Source: Ascidia mentula (taxonomy: Eukaryota; Chordata; Ascidiacea; Phlebobranchia; Ascidiidae). Taken from it: DNA of 64,000 bases. Location of the stretch: positions 5,407,001-5,471,000 of the forward strand of contig OX387202.1 of NCBI GenBank assembly GCA_947561715.1. The letters are read 5' to 3'. Position 1 is the stretch's first letter. Every line of letters begins with the position of its first letter. Shown here in pieces: positions 32,346-43,619 of this stretch. The translations under genes were made by a program, and so were the position numbers. Below the pieces are notes generated by a model. That model saw only the letters and a list, made by a program, of their open reading frames with translations. It made no database searches and was not told the origin of the DNA.

Positions 32346-35300
32346 TGGAATATGGCACGTATTTTTGTTTAGCTCCTTTGAAATTCGCATAAACAGAGCA
32401 CTCAGCAAAGCATAAAGAATTGAACATCATGACATTTTTTTTGACAAAAAAAGTCTAGTTTACTAATTTAATCAAAACGTGTTTATTCACTGTGATTTGA
32501 ACTAATTTCCCCCGCGAATTGTCACCGTAATACTAACATTCTGTTGACTTTTAGTTTCGACGCAATTCTACACTAATCTACTTTCTTGCTGACTTATACT
32601 AAGCTAATCTACTGATGTAAAGAAGTACTGCGTGTCCCTTATGGTTTATATCAATTTGAGACATACACAAAAATGAACAACAACAAACAATTCCAATCCA
32701 TGTCAGACTATTACAATAGCACGCCTGGTTATGGTGACTTCACATCAATAAATCTTTTTCAGGTATAAATTCGTCAAAAAGTAGATAATTTGAAGAAATG
32801 AGCTACGTGTGCATAGATGCGTGACTGAAACAAGATTGGATTCAAAGTCGTGTGCCTATTGGCGGTCATGGTTCAGTGAGCAAGACTTTTCCTGTTGAGT
32901 AAACAAGCGACTAAGTTTGGATACATGATGTAAAATAGTACAAATTTATGTAATAAAAAGCCGTGACTAGTTTTACTGATTTCCCTGTAGATAAAGATTA
33001 ACCTTTAAATGAAAACGCTACTTTTGAAATATGGTAAGAATACTCGAATTTGGTAAAAAATGCCGTCGATACTTCAGACTTGGCTTTGGCATTTTGAGTG
33101 GGGTTTAAAACCTGGATCGAAAGGTAACATAGTTTTGGACTTCAAAGCCAATGAACTCTCTTTGATAGTGTGATGAACAAGGCAGGGTGAAGTAATTCTT
33201 AACCCAACATTACCTTTCTTGTTTGCACAAGTCCAAGCCATATTGGTATTGTGAGAAGATGAACGTCACCTGCCACGTTACAGTGTATTCCGTTTTAAAT
33301 AAATGTCTACTGAACGGATAAAAACCTTGGTATTTTATTACAATACAAAAGTTCCCTTGCAAAGTTAAACAAGGTTCGAAAAACTGCTTTAATCAAATTA
33401 CGTGCAAAACGGGCAGACTGAAACGAAAACCGATGTCCTCATGACACAAACCTTTGATAACTTGGATCAAGGGGCAAAGTGCTTGTTCCTTGTGGTGATA
33501 TTAAAGTCTGTGTTGTCAAACAGGGCTGCTCTCTGAAACTACACGCCTTCATGTCAATCAATTTCGGCCCTCTGGTCTGCTGTGACCGCAATATCAACAG
33601 CTATTGTTGGCACACAAGAAATCCCGTGCACACACCATTGTACTGTTTCGTCACAATCAGCGCTAGAGAATTACAAGGCACGCTTTATTTTGAGTTGTTT
33701 AGCAGCGTATCCATGACTTTTACAGCGGAGGTCTGTGGCCTGTGGTTTTTCTGTCGTCGCAACCGAAGCGCAGTTACTCAGAAGCTCACGGGGGGTCCAC
33801 GGAAAATCAAATAGTCGCAATAGCACAGCAACCACGCTTAGATCGTCATCGAGGGCTAAACCAACTTAACCGATGTAACCAAGCAGTTAATATAACTTAA
33901 CCCGGACCCACTTCGAACAAATGGACTTCCGAATTGACTCAGAAACATGGACGTTATCTTAAAGCTGACTGAATGTGAAGAAACAGGAAGAATTAGATGC
34001 GTGTTTTCAAGAGGTGGAATTGAAAATGCAAGGCAGAATAGTTTAGGATACTAAAATGGAGTCGCGGGTTTGTGGCGAAGGCAAACATATGGTGCTTGCG
34101 CACTAAATACATGCGTTACTTGAATATTTGCAAATGTTTGCCGGTTTTTCTTTGCGATTTTAGTACGCAACAAAAAGTTAAAAACAACAGGAATTTCATC
34201 ACTAGCTTCGCCATGAAACAAAGCATACACGACTGCTTTGTTCATGTGTTGTAGAAGCTTTCGTGAAAAAGTGACTGCAGAATTTCGCGCTACATTTCAT
34301 CTTTGTATGATGCCATTCAGGTTCATTACCTGAACTCGAGTAAGTTGAAACTGCAGAGTATGAGGGTTTGCTGCTGTCAATGCATCCATGACGACACACC
34401 TTATTCTTACATGCTTCGGTGGACGTGGCATTTATGAATCATGCAAACGACCAAGCTTTGGGGTCTGAGGCTGCGGGTGTCAAGTTTAAACCTGCAGACC
34501 AGCTCAGCTTGGCACGAAGATAGGATGCATAATTCAAGCTTTGTTTAGTCAAATTGTAAAGTCGCCTGGAGATATAGAAAAAATTAATAGCAAAAATTAA
34601 TTTTGTCGATAAATGTTGACTGACGTAAAAGAATCAGTACCACACTCTATGTCAATGGTATCAGTCGCGATTTTTCTGAATAGACGCCAACATGACTACA
34701 AATACCCGCCAGTTATGTATTGATGAAGTTTTGCTGCCGCCTTACTATGTCAACTAACTAAGAGGTCTAATATTGTTGCCACTTTAACTTTACTGCAGAT
34801 TTATCATCATAACCTCTCCATAGAGTAAGACCATTATGCGTAATCGATCTTTAATTAGAGAAGACTCCAGTCCCTAAATAAAGTGATTCAATTAACTTTG
34901 CTTACTGTCTAAAATGCGTAACTTTATTCGCATCTTAAATTCGATCAAACGATCCGCCCAATTGTAGCTACGTGAGCTAGTCGTCTGAAACGCATCAGGG
35001 TACGTGACATAATGCGTTGGCTAGAAGATGTTTTAACCTTGCTTGGTGAGTGTAGAATAACACAAGTGTGTTGTAGAATCAAGTAGGCATTTCGTAAAGA
35101 TAAAAAGGCCTTATTTTATCGGTAATTCATTCCTATTTTCACGTGTTAAAACCTGTTGGCAAGGTAGGCGTAAAGTGAATGTTTCTTAGGGCAACTGTTT
35201 GTCTTTATTTGTGATGTGTGTAGAGTTATACCCACACATATTGTTGATGAGAATACAAACTGTCGTAAATTTTACATTTTTCCCGAGTTTGTTGAACCAA

Positions 35301-35530
35301 CATTCGTCGAGAGGCCGTGAAAACTTGCGCAAGAAACCGTAACAATGCCATATTGGATTTTCGCTGTCGTAAAATCGTGTTCGAGAACATGCCTTTATAA
35401 TTACCAACAGAATACTGCATAATGCGTTTCTGAGCGAGCTTACATCTGTTAGTATCGGCATGCTAATACACACCCCTGCCGTCTGTCGCAATACCAGCGG
35501 TAATTGCATTTCCCCAACAGAGGTAAGGTG
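32346..35530. other. Intergenic, nothing recognised
   Basis: No gene could be supported. Open frames at 33,479-33,814 (+) and 35,186-35,557 (-) have no family motif, no acceptable splice context and ordinary composition. No repeat or RNA gene was recognised. Confidence 0.45.
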
Positions 35531-35657
35531 TGACGTCATTCGGGATTGCGCGCGCACACCTTGTCGCTTAGCAACGGGACGGTCGATTTCGTCCCCGCCG
35601 ATGCCCGCTGCCAGGTCGCACTTAAAAATTTATGAAGGAGTGGCGTTGATTATAAAG
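35531..35657 (+). promoter_or_regulatory. Compact promoter: CRE, X-box and TATA
   Basis: Within 127 bases stand a full CRE (TGACGTCA, 35531-35538), a sequence fitting the RFX X-box rule RYYNYY-N-RRNRAC exactly (GTCGCTTAGCAAC, 35563-35575) and a TATA box (TATAAAG, 35651-35657). The patch is GC-rich and contains CGCGCGC, unlike its surroundings. It points rightward; the next plus-strand gene is the small acidic protein at 37,317, about 1.65 kb on, which would fit a spliced 5' leader. The link to that gene is inference. Confidence 0.6.
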
Positions 35658-37316
35658 GCGTGCTCAGCAATGTTTGCATTCACTGAACGTGCAGACGTTG
35701 TTGTTGGGTTATAGACTTTGCTGAGTGAGAAGAACCGGGATATTTGGGATAAATTTGACATTCAAAAGGATGCGAATCTACCAGGTGGTTGGCTGCATAA
35801 TCGCGATTGTTGCCCAAATTTTTTGTCCTTGAAAGTCTACTTGTTGTAGTGAGATGTTGTCGACTTGCTACGGAGGAAGTAGCATTTTTTTGTTTCCGCG
35901 TAACTACTGTAAGACATGCAGTTTTGCAGATAAACGTTGCAAATATGTCTGACGCAGAAAATGCCTATTAATCGTTCACGTAAAAAGTCGCAGTAGACCC
36001 CCAGCAATATATATTTGTAACTGTAAAGGTATTCAGACTAATATCGGGAAGGTACATAGTACAAACATCCCATACGCACCTCTAAACTATTGTGTGTAAG
36101 CATTCCGTGTTTAGCTACAATTGTTCGAAATGCCATGACACACTTTTAGATTTTCAATAGATTGTGACGTCACTGAGCGCTTCGCTTGCTTGTTATGAAA
36201 CAGGACAGTTGGATGACAGTAGCCCGCTTTTTGTTGACAACTGGTTCTAATTTCTTGCTTGTTTTTGTGTCAGAGAAGAGGGTCTTTTAACTTGATAGCC
36301 CTCGAGCCGTTTACTGTGGTCGCAACCTAAAGAGACAATGGTCGTGGAATCATTTGAAGTGTTGCTATTGAAGTGACCGTACTATACGTTACTCGTAAGC
36401 TGGACAACAGAAAGTCAGAGGTTAGAATTTTTTCAGAAAGATTATTGCACAGGAATGTTGGCCAGGTGTTATTTCCACTGGACGTTACAATGCTTGGTTT
36501 AATGCTGTGTCTATGTGTAAACTCAAATGCGATTTTTAACGAAAACAACACGCACATGGTCACGCTTGATTGACATGATACGACTGACTAGTGGTAAACG
36601 CGGCAGTTACTTTTGCATCAAATTTTATAGTCTCTTGACTTTGTGAAGGGTTGCGTCTCTGCATGTGCGTATATAGATGATAATTTTGCAAAATATTGTT
36701 TTGGAAACGTACAGTTGGCTTCTGTCGTTTATTGTTGGAAATCAGGCGACGAGTGGTTTGAATTAAACGCTAATTTCAAGCACTTTTGCAGACAAGCCTA
36801 AATTGTTCAAGGGGTTACGTCGCTTCGTCGCTGTTTGCACAAACATTCGACTAGCACTTAGAACATATTCAAGTCGAGACTCGGTCTGTTTTTACAGGAT
36901 CTTGAGTTGACGCTGTCATGCCCAAAACGGTGAAAGTTAAGTCCCTTGACAACGCATTGATAACAAACACGGATGAATTAGAATTTTTGAGCGTTCTCAA
37001 GTGGTGTTACTCACAGTGATGTGATTCAGTCAGGGGGGTGTAAGATGCACATATGGGTTATGGTTGATGAAGTTGCTTGGACTTGTCAGGCCGTTGTGTT
37101 TGAAAAAGAGTATTAACAGTAAACAGCTGTGCTACAAAGGTATTGTACTAACCGCATGATATGAGCAAACCATTTTGTTAGCTGGTCAGAGCAAAAAAAA
37201 AATATTGCAATATTGAGACCTGATAGTTTATTGTACATACAAACAACGTTTTATATTTGCAGATTGTTTCTAAGTCCACATAATCTTTTTGGCATTTACG
37301 CCTCTGCAAATAGAAA
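35658..37316 (+). other. Probable 5' leader and first intron of the 37.3-kb gene
   Basis: No coding sequence seen. A good acceptor (TTATATTTGCAG) ends at about 37,261, 55 bases before the MGCSNTK start codon, so an upstream untranslated exon is expected; the donor was not identified. Another full CRE (GTGACGTCAC) lies near 36,166. Confidence 0.4.
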
Positions 37317-37535
37317 ATGGGTTGTTCCAACACGAAGCAAGTCCAAACCAAAGAAACGGCCAAAGCCGACAAAGCGGACGCAGGAAGCACAGGGGAGGCC
37401 GACACCAATGGTGACGTCACCGCAGTAGAGGCGGCAGAATCAGCCCCAGAAGAAACCAGCCCAAATGCGGAACAAACTAACGACAACGACCAGGGAGCCG
37501 ATGGACAGGCGGACTCGGGGGCAGACGCCGAATAA
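37317..37535 (+). CDS. 72-aa acidic protein with N-myristoylation/palmitoylation signal
   Basis: The 72-codon frame starts MGCSNTK: Gly2 with Ser/Thr nearby fits N-myristoylation, and Cys3 fits palmitoylation, so membrane anchoring is likely. The rest is of very low complexity, rich in Ala, Glu, Asp, Gln and Thr with a few Lys near the start and no hydrophobic segment. This resembles intrinsically disordered BASP1/MARCKS/GAP-43-type membrane-associated proteins in style, but no homology is claimed. The reading frame sits in a locally GC-rich stretch, follows a good intron acceptor (about 37,261) and ends TAA. A rival minus-strand frame through the same stretch (37,178-37,579) is its shadow. 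Confidence 0.7.
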   Translation: MGCSNTKQVQTKETAKADKADAGSTGEADTNGDVTAVEAAESAPEETSPNAEQTNDNDQGADGQADSGADAE

Positions 37536-40500
37536 AATGACTTATTTTTGTTCGAATGGACTACACAGTGACGCAACAAAGTCGCCTTTGTGACGTCAAA
37601 ATGAATAGTCCTGTTTTTGTGGTTTTGTATTTCATGCAGTTTTGCAACAAATCGACCAACATTTTTGTGTGTAATTTGTTACATAATATATCGTTAAAAC
37701 TCTACTTCCTTAATCTTGATTTCCTCGAGACAATTAACGTTGCTTAGACGTCGTTAAACGGGGCAAATTCAATGCACGTCTGTATAGTACCACCTATTTA
37801 ATGAGGTAGATGGGTAAAGAATATTTTATCATTTATTGAAATGTTATTGCGCCTGGTGCATCAGGCTGAGGCCAAATCACTGTGTTTTTATTTTTGAGCC
37901 ACCATCTTTACTGGTGTTTCACGTCATAATATAAGGGTACAGTTAAAGAAGGCGCGAGCCTTTAATAACAAACAAAGCATCTATTTTATCTGGAATTCAC
38001 GCGATGCGGTTGGACCAAAACTGTGCTGGAATTTTTCTGATGATTTCTATGTAATTTTTACCCAAAGCAATTTTATTCAATATGTTTTTCAATGCGTAAA
38101 CAAATATTATGTGCTTCTATGGAAACGGCATTTTATTAGACTCCAATAAACAGGTTTTTGAATCGCAGACGCCCGTTTCTTTTGTCCGGTTAAGTGCTCA
38201 TGTAATTCCTTGTCTGGTCGCGCTGTTCTCTGCTTGGCAGCGTTATGTAAAGAGCTCCTGGAAAATCGAATGTGCCGCAAGGCGTGTCAGGTCATGTCTG
38301 GAGTTATACCAGGTGCTACATGCTCTTATGTTCCAAGGGGAGGATATACGTATTTAATTAACGTTTATATTGTCCTGCAATATACTCCTTTCAAAAGTTT
38401 TCATAAATACTTCATAGTGATATAACCCCTTTGACAAAGGGAATAATGGGTTAGGCCTTATCCCGATGTACTTGCAACTTCAAAGTATCTGTCGAGTAAC
38501 TGAAAGACCAGTTGGCGCCAAACCCTGAACAACAAAGGGTCAATTCATCGCAACAATGCTCTTAAATGACGTAATACATCTTCTAGAAAAGACGCACACC
38601 AGCATAAGCGGAAACCCAATTTTAAGAAATCTTCTCCATTGATTGTAAACGCCACACTGTGCAAGGTGCAAACTGAAATCCCTCTTTTCTTTGCTCTTAG
38701 AAAGAAGGAACAAAATGCCTTGCATTATACATGAGCAAGGGTTCCTGCATGTCTAAGCAAGCTATTTAAAGTAAGAAACAAGCCTTTGTAACAAGATTAG
38801 TGCCGGGGCATTTTTGCGAACTCAAACGTCTGTAATGCTTCATTACGTAATGCACCCGCTAGGTTGACGTCATGCCCTGGGCGGGTGAAATAACGGAGGC
38901 GGGACAAAGAACTCTAAACCAGATGGAGAACACCCGATAATTTGCATTATTTCGTCACAAAGGAGTTTTGCGAAAGTTCAACCTTTTGTTATGCGAAACT
39001 ACGCAAAACGCGCGATCCGCATTGTTGGAATGTGGCATGGTGACGGACTGTTCGCGCTTGTCTAAGCCTAAGGATTTCTATAATGGGTTTTGTCTAGTTT
39101 GTCGTCACGTTCAACCACGATGTTGAAACCGAGAAAGGATGACATCATTTTCAGTGCGAACAATGGTTGAAAGAATTTTACGACAATAGCTGCGTAAAAA
39201 TCCTTGATTTATGTTGACAAAAGAAATTACTGGTAACTAGAAAAAGCAAACTTTATGTTAATATGTTGGTGTGTGCGTTACTCTTCAATACGGTAAATGA
39301 ATACATGTTAATTGACCAAATACAGCCAGAGTGGATCATGGGTTAGGCTGCATTCGTACATAAGGGGGACAGTTTCGTGGGAAAATGACCTTCACTTACC
39401 CCTTGACTCCGGTTTTATCGGTTCCCGAACCATTTTACTCAACTTTATTGTTCATACGAGTGGTAGCTTTTTGTGCGAAACAAAATTGATTAAATGCACG
39501 ACCATAATAACTATGGAACTTATAGTATATGGATTTTCGGTATCCAAGGAGATTTTTTAGAAAAACAACACAAAATGTGTCTTTTATAGTGAGCTGTATA
39601 GTGAGTTGCTTCCACCTAAAGGTCTCATCAGTGCAGCCATGTTGTGACATACGAAACAGTCTGCAGCTCACTATAAAAAATATTATTGGCTCCATTGCTT
39701 ATACAACACAATGGGTATATTAAATTTATTAATGAATGTGGTACCATCACTAATTAATCTAATAGGACAGAGAAACAACTATTGCAGCTGGTAGACTTAA
39801 TGGAGGGAAAACAAGAAACCGTTTATGCGAAACAAAATGTAATCACCAACACATTATAGAATAGGCGAGAAAGGGTTTGTGGTTGACCACACACGATGAC
39901 ACACAAAATATGAATTGTTGCATATAAAAACTATGCAAGGACTGTTTGGGAATTAGCGTTCACTTAACAGCGTTAATGTCTTGTACGTGCAATAAAAACC
40001 ATAATAATATTGCAGGTTATTTTCTTGCTCCAATAACAAACAAAATGCACGAGTGGCTGCTTCGACAAGGATGTGGTTACAACGAACACCGAGCTGTATT
40101 ACAACGCACAGTCCGAATGTATTAAACCAGCTTCATACTGTAAATCGACATTCTTGAATTTTTAATAGGTTGTAAAGTGCACAACAAACATAACATGGGT
40201 CTGACTTCGCAAGCGGTAATTGCTATTTGCACGTGATAACGTGAGGTTATACGAGATAGGAATGTGTTCAAACATACCAGACCGCACATACAGGTTTATA
40301 TATTTAACTGCTGGACTATAGTTCTTTCAAATGACAATTGCTTTAATAGAATCCCGCTTTAGTTTGAAAAACATTTTTTTCACAATGATTGTCTTTAAGG
40401 CAAGATGACAAAATAATTACGGCTGGCAAAGTACAGTATAGATGTAGGACAGCTTAAACCACATATACATCAGGTTTGCCAAATCGAAATGAGAAAATTA

Positions 40501-40972
40501 CATGTGGATATGCGAAACCCGACAAATGAAACTACACCCACCGCTATTTAAAAAATGACAAATTCAGCAAATGCTTTGCAAAAATACAACATGTTTAAAC
40601 TATAAATAATGCAGGAATGTTTTCGGAAACCAAACATGTGAACATGATTTGGGCTCGTTAAATTTTTTTAAAAACTCCAATTGGCACCTTTAATATTGAT
40701 AGTTAGTTGTTTAGTAAATACTCGGTACCGCTGCCGTGTGTGAACCAAGCAAAGGCATTTACTTTAAATGAATGATTCATGTTGTTTAACATTTTTGTAA
40801 ACCTGTGCAGGCAGGGAGTGGTCGTATATGTTCATAATGGTACTTGAGGAACGGAGAAAACATAAACTCAGTCGTCATCCATTCATGTCGTATTGCTCAG
40901 GTGATTTGTTTAAGTAGAAAAATTTTGGAGGCTTTATTCAATTGCAAATTTATAACCTGCGATTAACCGACT
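37536..40972. other. Intergenic; one short inverted repeat
   Basis: No gene recognised. CRE-like TGACGTCA copies occur at about 37,590 and 38,868. Around 38,870-38,925 there is a GC-rich patch (GGGCGGGTGAAATAACGGAGGCGGG) that could be a promoter, but no downstream reading frame fits. A short inverted repeat at 39,582-39,678 is listed separately. Confidence 0.4.
39582..39678. repeat. 97-bp hairpin-forming inverted repeat
   Basis: The arms TTTTATAGTGAGCTG (39582-39596) and CAGCTCACTATAAAA (39664-39678) are perfect reverse complements separated by 67 bases. The inner start repeats TATAGTGAG once more. It could be a very short MITE with TA target sites or a structured RNA; nothing decides between them. 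Confidence 0.6.
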
Positions 40973-43619
40973 TTAAACCGAATATTTGGCCTCTTTTTTG
41001 GACCCGCGCCAAAACATATATCCCGCCGTTCCCAAGAAAGGTCCAATGACGTAGACAAAGGTAAAGTTGAAAGTGCTTGTGACGTCATTAAGGCAGTTGC
41101 GTTGCAGGGTGTAGGCAAGAAATGGGTTTGCGAACGATCCTGTCACGTCCATAACTACAAAGACAAACAGTGCTCGATCACACATTAAACAATACCTAAT
41201 TCCACATTATACGTCTATAAGAGGAATGCAACTTTACTACAATTTTGTATCAAAATGAAGAAAAAATATCCACTTACATAAATACGTTCCAAGAACCACC
41301 GCGATGCTTTTCAGCGAATTTTTAAGAATTTTTGTTCGAAGTGGCTCTTTACCGACATCTGGCGACGGAACGCGTTTCTCCACAAATTCGAAGAAAAACA
41401 GATAAAAGAACGTCACCGAAGCTTCGATCAGAATTCCCTGCGAAAAGCGTAAAATACAATCTAGGATTTTTGTAAATTCACAAATTGCTTTTGATACTTC
41501 ACCAAATCAACCCCTTTGTAAGGCATTTACTTAGTAATTTAAGCATACTTGGCACACAGTTGAACCCGTAATAACCATAGTATGACAAAGCTTACAAGAC
41601 CCAGCGTGGAAAGTTAAGCGCACTAAGTAGAACTGTCTGCTTGCATTAGGTTTTATTGCTTTTTGTGTCGCTGTTACATATAGCGAGGATGCCCAGTAAA
41701 TTAATTTGTCATGGTCAGAACTAAAGTATTCCTTATTAGGACTTGAAACCAGTGGTTACTTGGGAGGCGTAAATTACCACAGCAAAAAATTGGACTGAAC
41801 TTCAAAGTTTGGTAATTGTTCACGGGAGAAAAGATGAAATGGATTGGGCGCCAATAAAACTGCGAGGGGTGATTTACAAAGATTCTACATGATATTAAAT
41901 TATAATATTATAATCTGACTCTGTCAACCACGGTCTTAATAGAGACTGGTGCTTTATGAGCCGCTACATCCACTAAGACGCCACGGGCACTAAGTGACCA
42001 ACAGTGATCACCTCTTCGTGCGCTTTTTCTTTCTTGTTTTTAGCGCCATAACCGCATTTTATTTGTCACGTCACTTGCAGCACCAGAGGAAGCGAGTTCA
42101 AACTCGCGAAAGCTCGTGCTAATATAAATGTAGTTAAAAACCAGATACAAACAGTTGGTCTCTTATCATTTTAGTGCAGCAGCAAGTATATAGTTAAAAC
42201 CAGACATAGCGCATTGAAGAAATTATATTATAATGTAAGTTTAACTTGGCCACAATCTGTCGAGTTTCCACCTACAAATAACTCACCAACATCAAGCTTG
42301 TGTTGAGACAATCTAAACATTGGTCAAGAACCGGAAGTTGTTCCATGTGGTGTGACGTCATAAAACCGTTCCAGAAAAACTTTAGCCATTGGATTCCGGC
42401 AAAAAGTCCCACGCCCTGTGACAAAAAAACATGAAGTTAGTTCGCTTGTTTCCAAACACGGTTGCACCCAACGAAGTTCAAACTTTTTCTGCGATCAAGA
42501 AAAATATTTTTCCAAGCATGTTTAAAAAGATTGTTTGTTGACGACAATACCAAAAACTTTTTAAGGCATCCAAGAAAATAGCCGAATTTTGTGGAATGCT
42601 AAAACTACAATGAACCTTTAAATATTCGAAATTTATTCTCACCAAGCCAAGCAGGGTGGAAAACCCATGTTGTAAGTAAGTTAACAGAGGAGATCTTATT
42701 CGAGATATAACACCAGGTGACTGCGACTTTAATCCCTGAGTAAGTTTCTTTAAGCTCCCACCTGAAATTAGTGCAAACGTTTGTTGAAAGTGTTTCACAT
42801 TAACATTATATCAAATGTGGTTATAATTCGATACAAAGCAACAGGATTCCTATTAATATCAGCTGCAGTTCATTGAAAACACTTAAAAAGGTTGATTTCG
42901 TCTGTGCCAGACATCATCTTATTTATATCAAAAGTCATTTTCAATGTTTAAAATAAACAAATATTGGTTAAAACATTGCCTGTAATACGACCAAATACAA
43001 CACAAATTAATGTCAAGTGTGTAAAAGTCACGGCTTACTGAACATTTCTACAAAAATATAAGAAAACTTATGACTTACTTCTGGTGATCTTGGGCCAGTG
43101 ATCTTCAAGCGGTTGGCATGGCGACGGTGCATAAGACGAAAAAACAAAGAAATAGAAAATGCAGAGGAAGAAGGTAAACACGAAAAATGTCATGCGGAAA
43201 TCTCCCCACAGTGTAAGTGCTTTCTCAAATGTACAAACGACCAAAATGAAGGCAGACAACGCAGTGTTCACAAAATCGCTGAGGTAGTCTTGCGCCGAGC
43301 TTGATGCGCCTGATCAACACAAACGCAGAAGTTTTGTCAACATGCAGAAATCCAGGTAAATTCTTATAGTAAATGTTAGCTCAAGCAGCATTACTGCTAT
43401 AAGCATCCCTGCCATTAACTGGATTAGGTATAACATGGCCTAATATATGTTTTAATTAAGACCTTTATTTATATACACGAAGGCTGCCAAAATTAGATAT
43501 TACTCACCTGGATGTGATTTGACGAGTTTTCTAAAAATCCACCTGGTAATTTCCGCCACAGCCATCCCAACTGCGCATGCGCAGGTTGTCATTTGGAGCA
43601 ATTCTACGATGTCGTCCAT
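40973..43619 (-). CDS. AQP11/12-like aquaporin
   Basis: Six minus-strand exons join to 310 codons with all phases matching: 43508-43619, 43079-43309, 42643-42761, 42287-42415, 41278-41437 and 40973-41154. The protein starts MDDIVELLQMTTCACAVG and has several hydrophobic spans. The second pore half reads VTGSFANPFLAYTL, followed by FVYVIGPFLGTAGYMFW, which matches the last span of AQP11/12-type (unorthodox) aquaporins. The first box, normally NPC or NPT in this family, appears as SPC within SSYAPSPCQPL, and the second is NPF instead of NPA. Such channels sit in intracellular membranes in vertebrates. Function as a water, glycerol or peroxide channel is inferred from the family only. A perfect NRF1-type GCGCATGCGC lies inside exon 1 (43573-43582). 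Confidence 0.8.

Noticed and set aside
33479-33814. 111-codon plus-strand open frame
   Set aside because: No family motif, no splice context and ordinary composition; length is within chance for this window.
35186-35557. 123-codon minus-strand open frame
   Set aside because: It overlaps the CRE/X-box cluster, and its sequence shows no domain, signal or coding-like bias.
37178-37579. 133-codon minus-strand frame over the small acidic protein
   Set aside because: It is the complement of an Ala/Glu-rich coding stretch. The plus frame has a sensible start, acylation motif and upstream acceptor.
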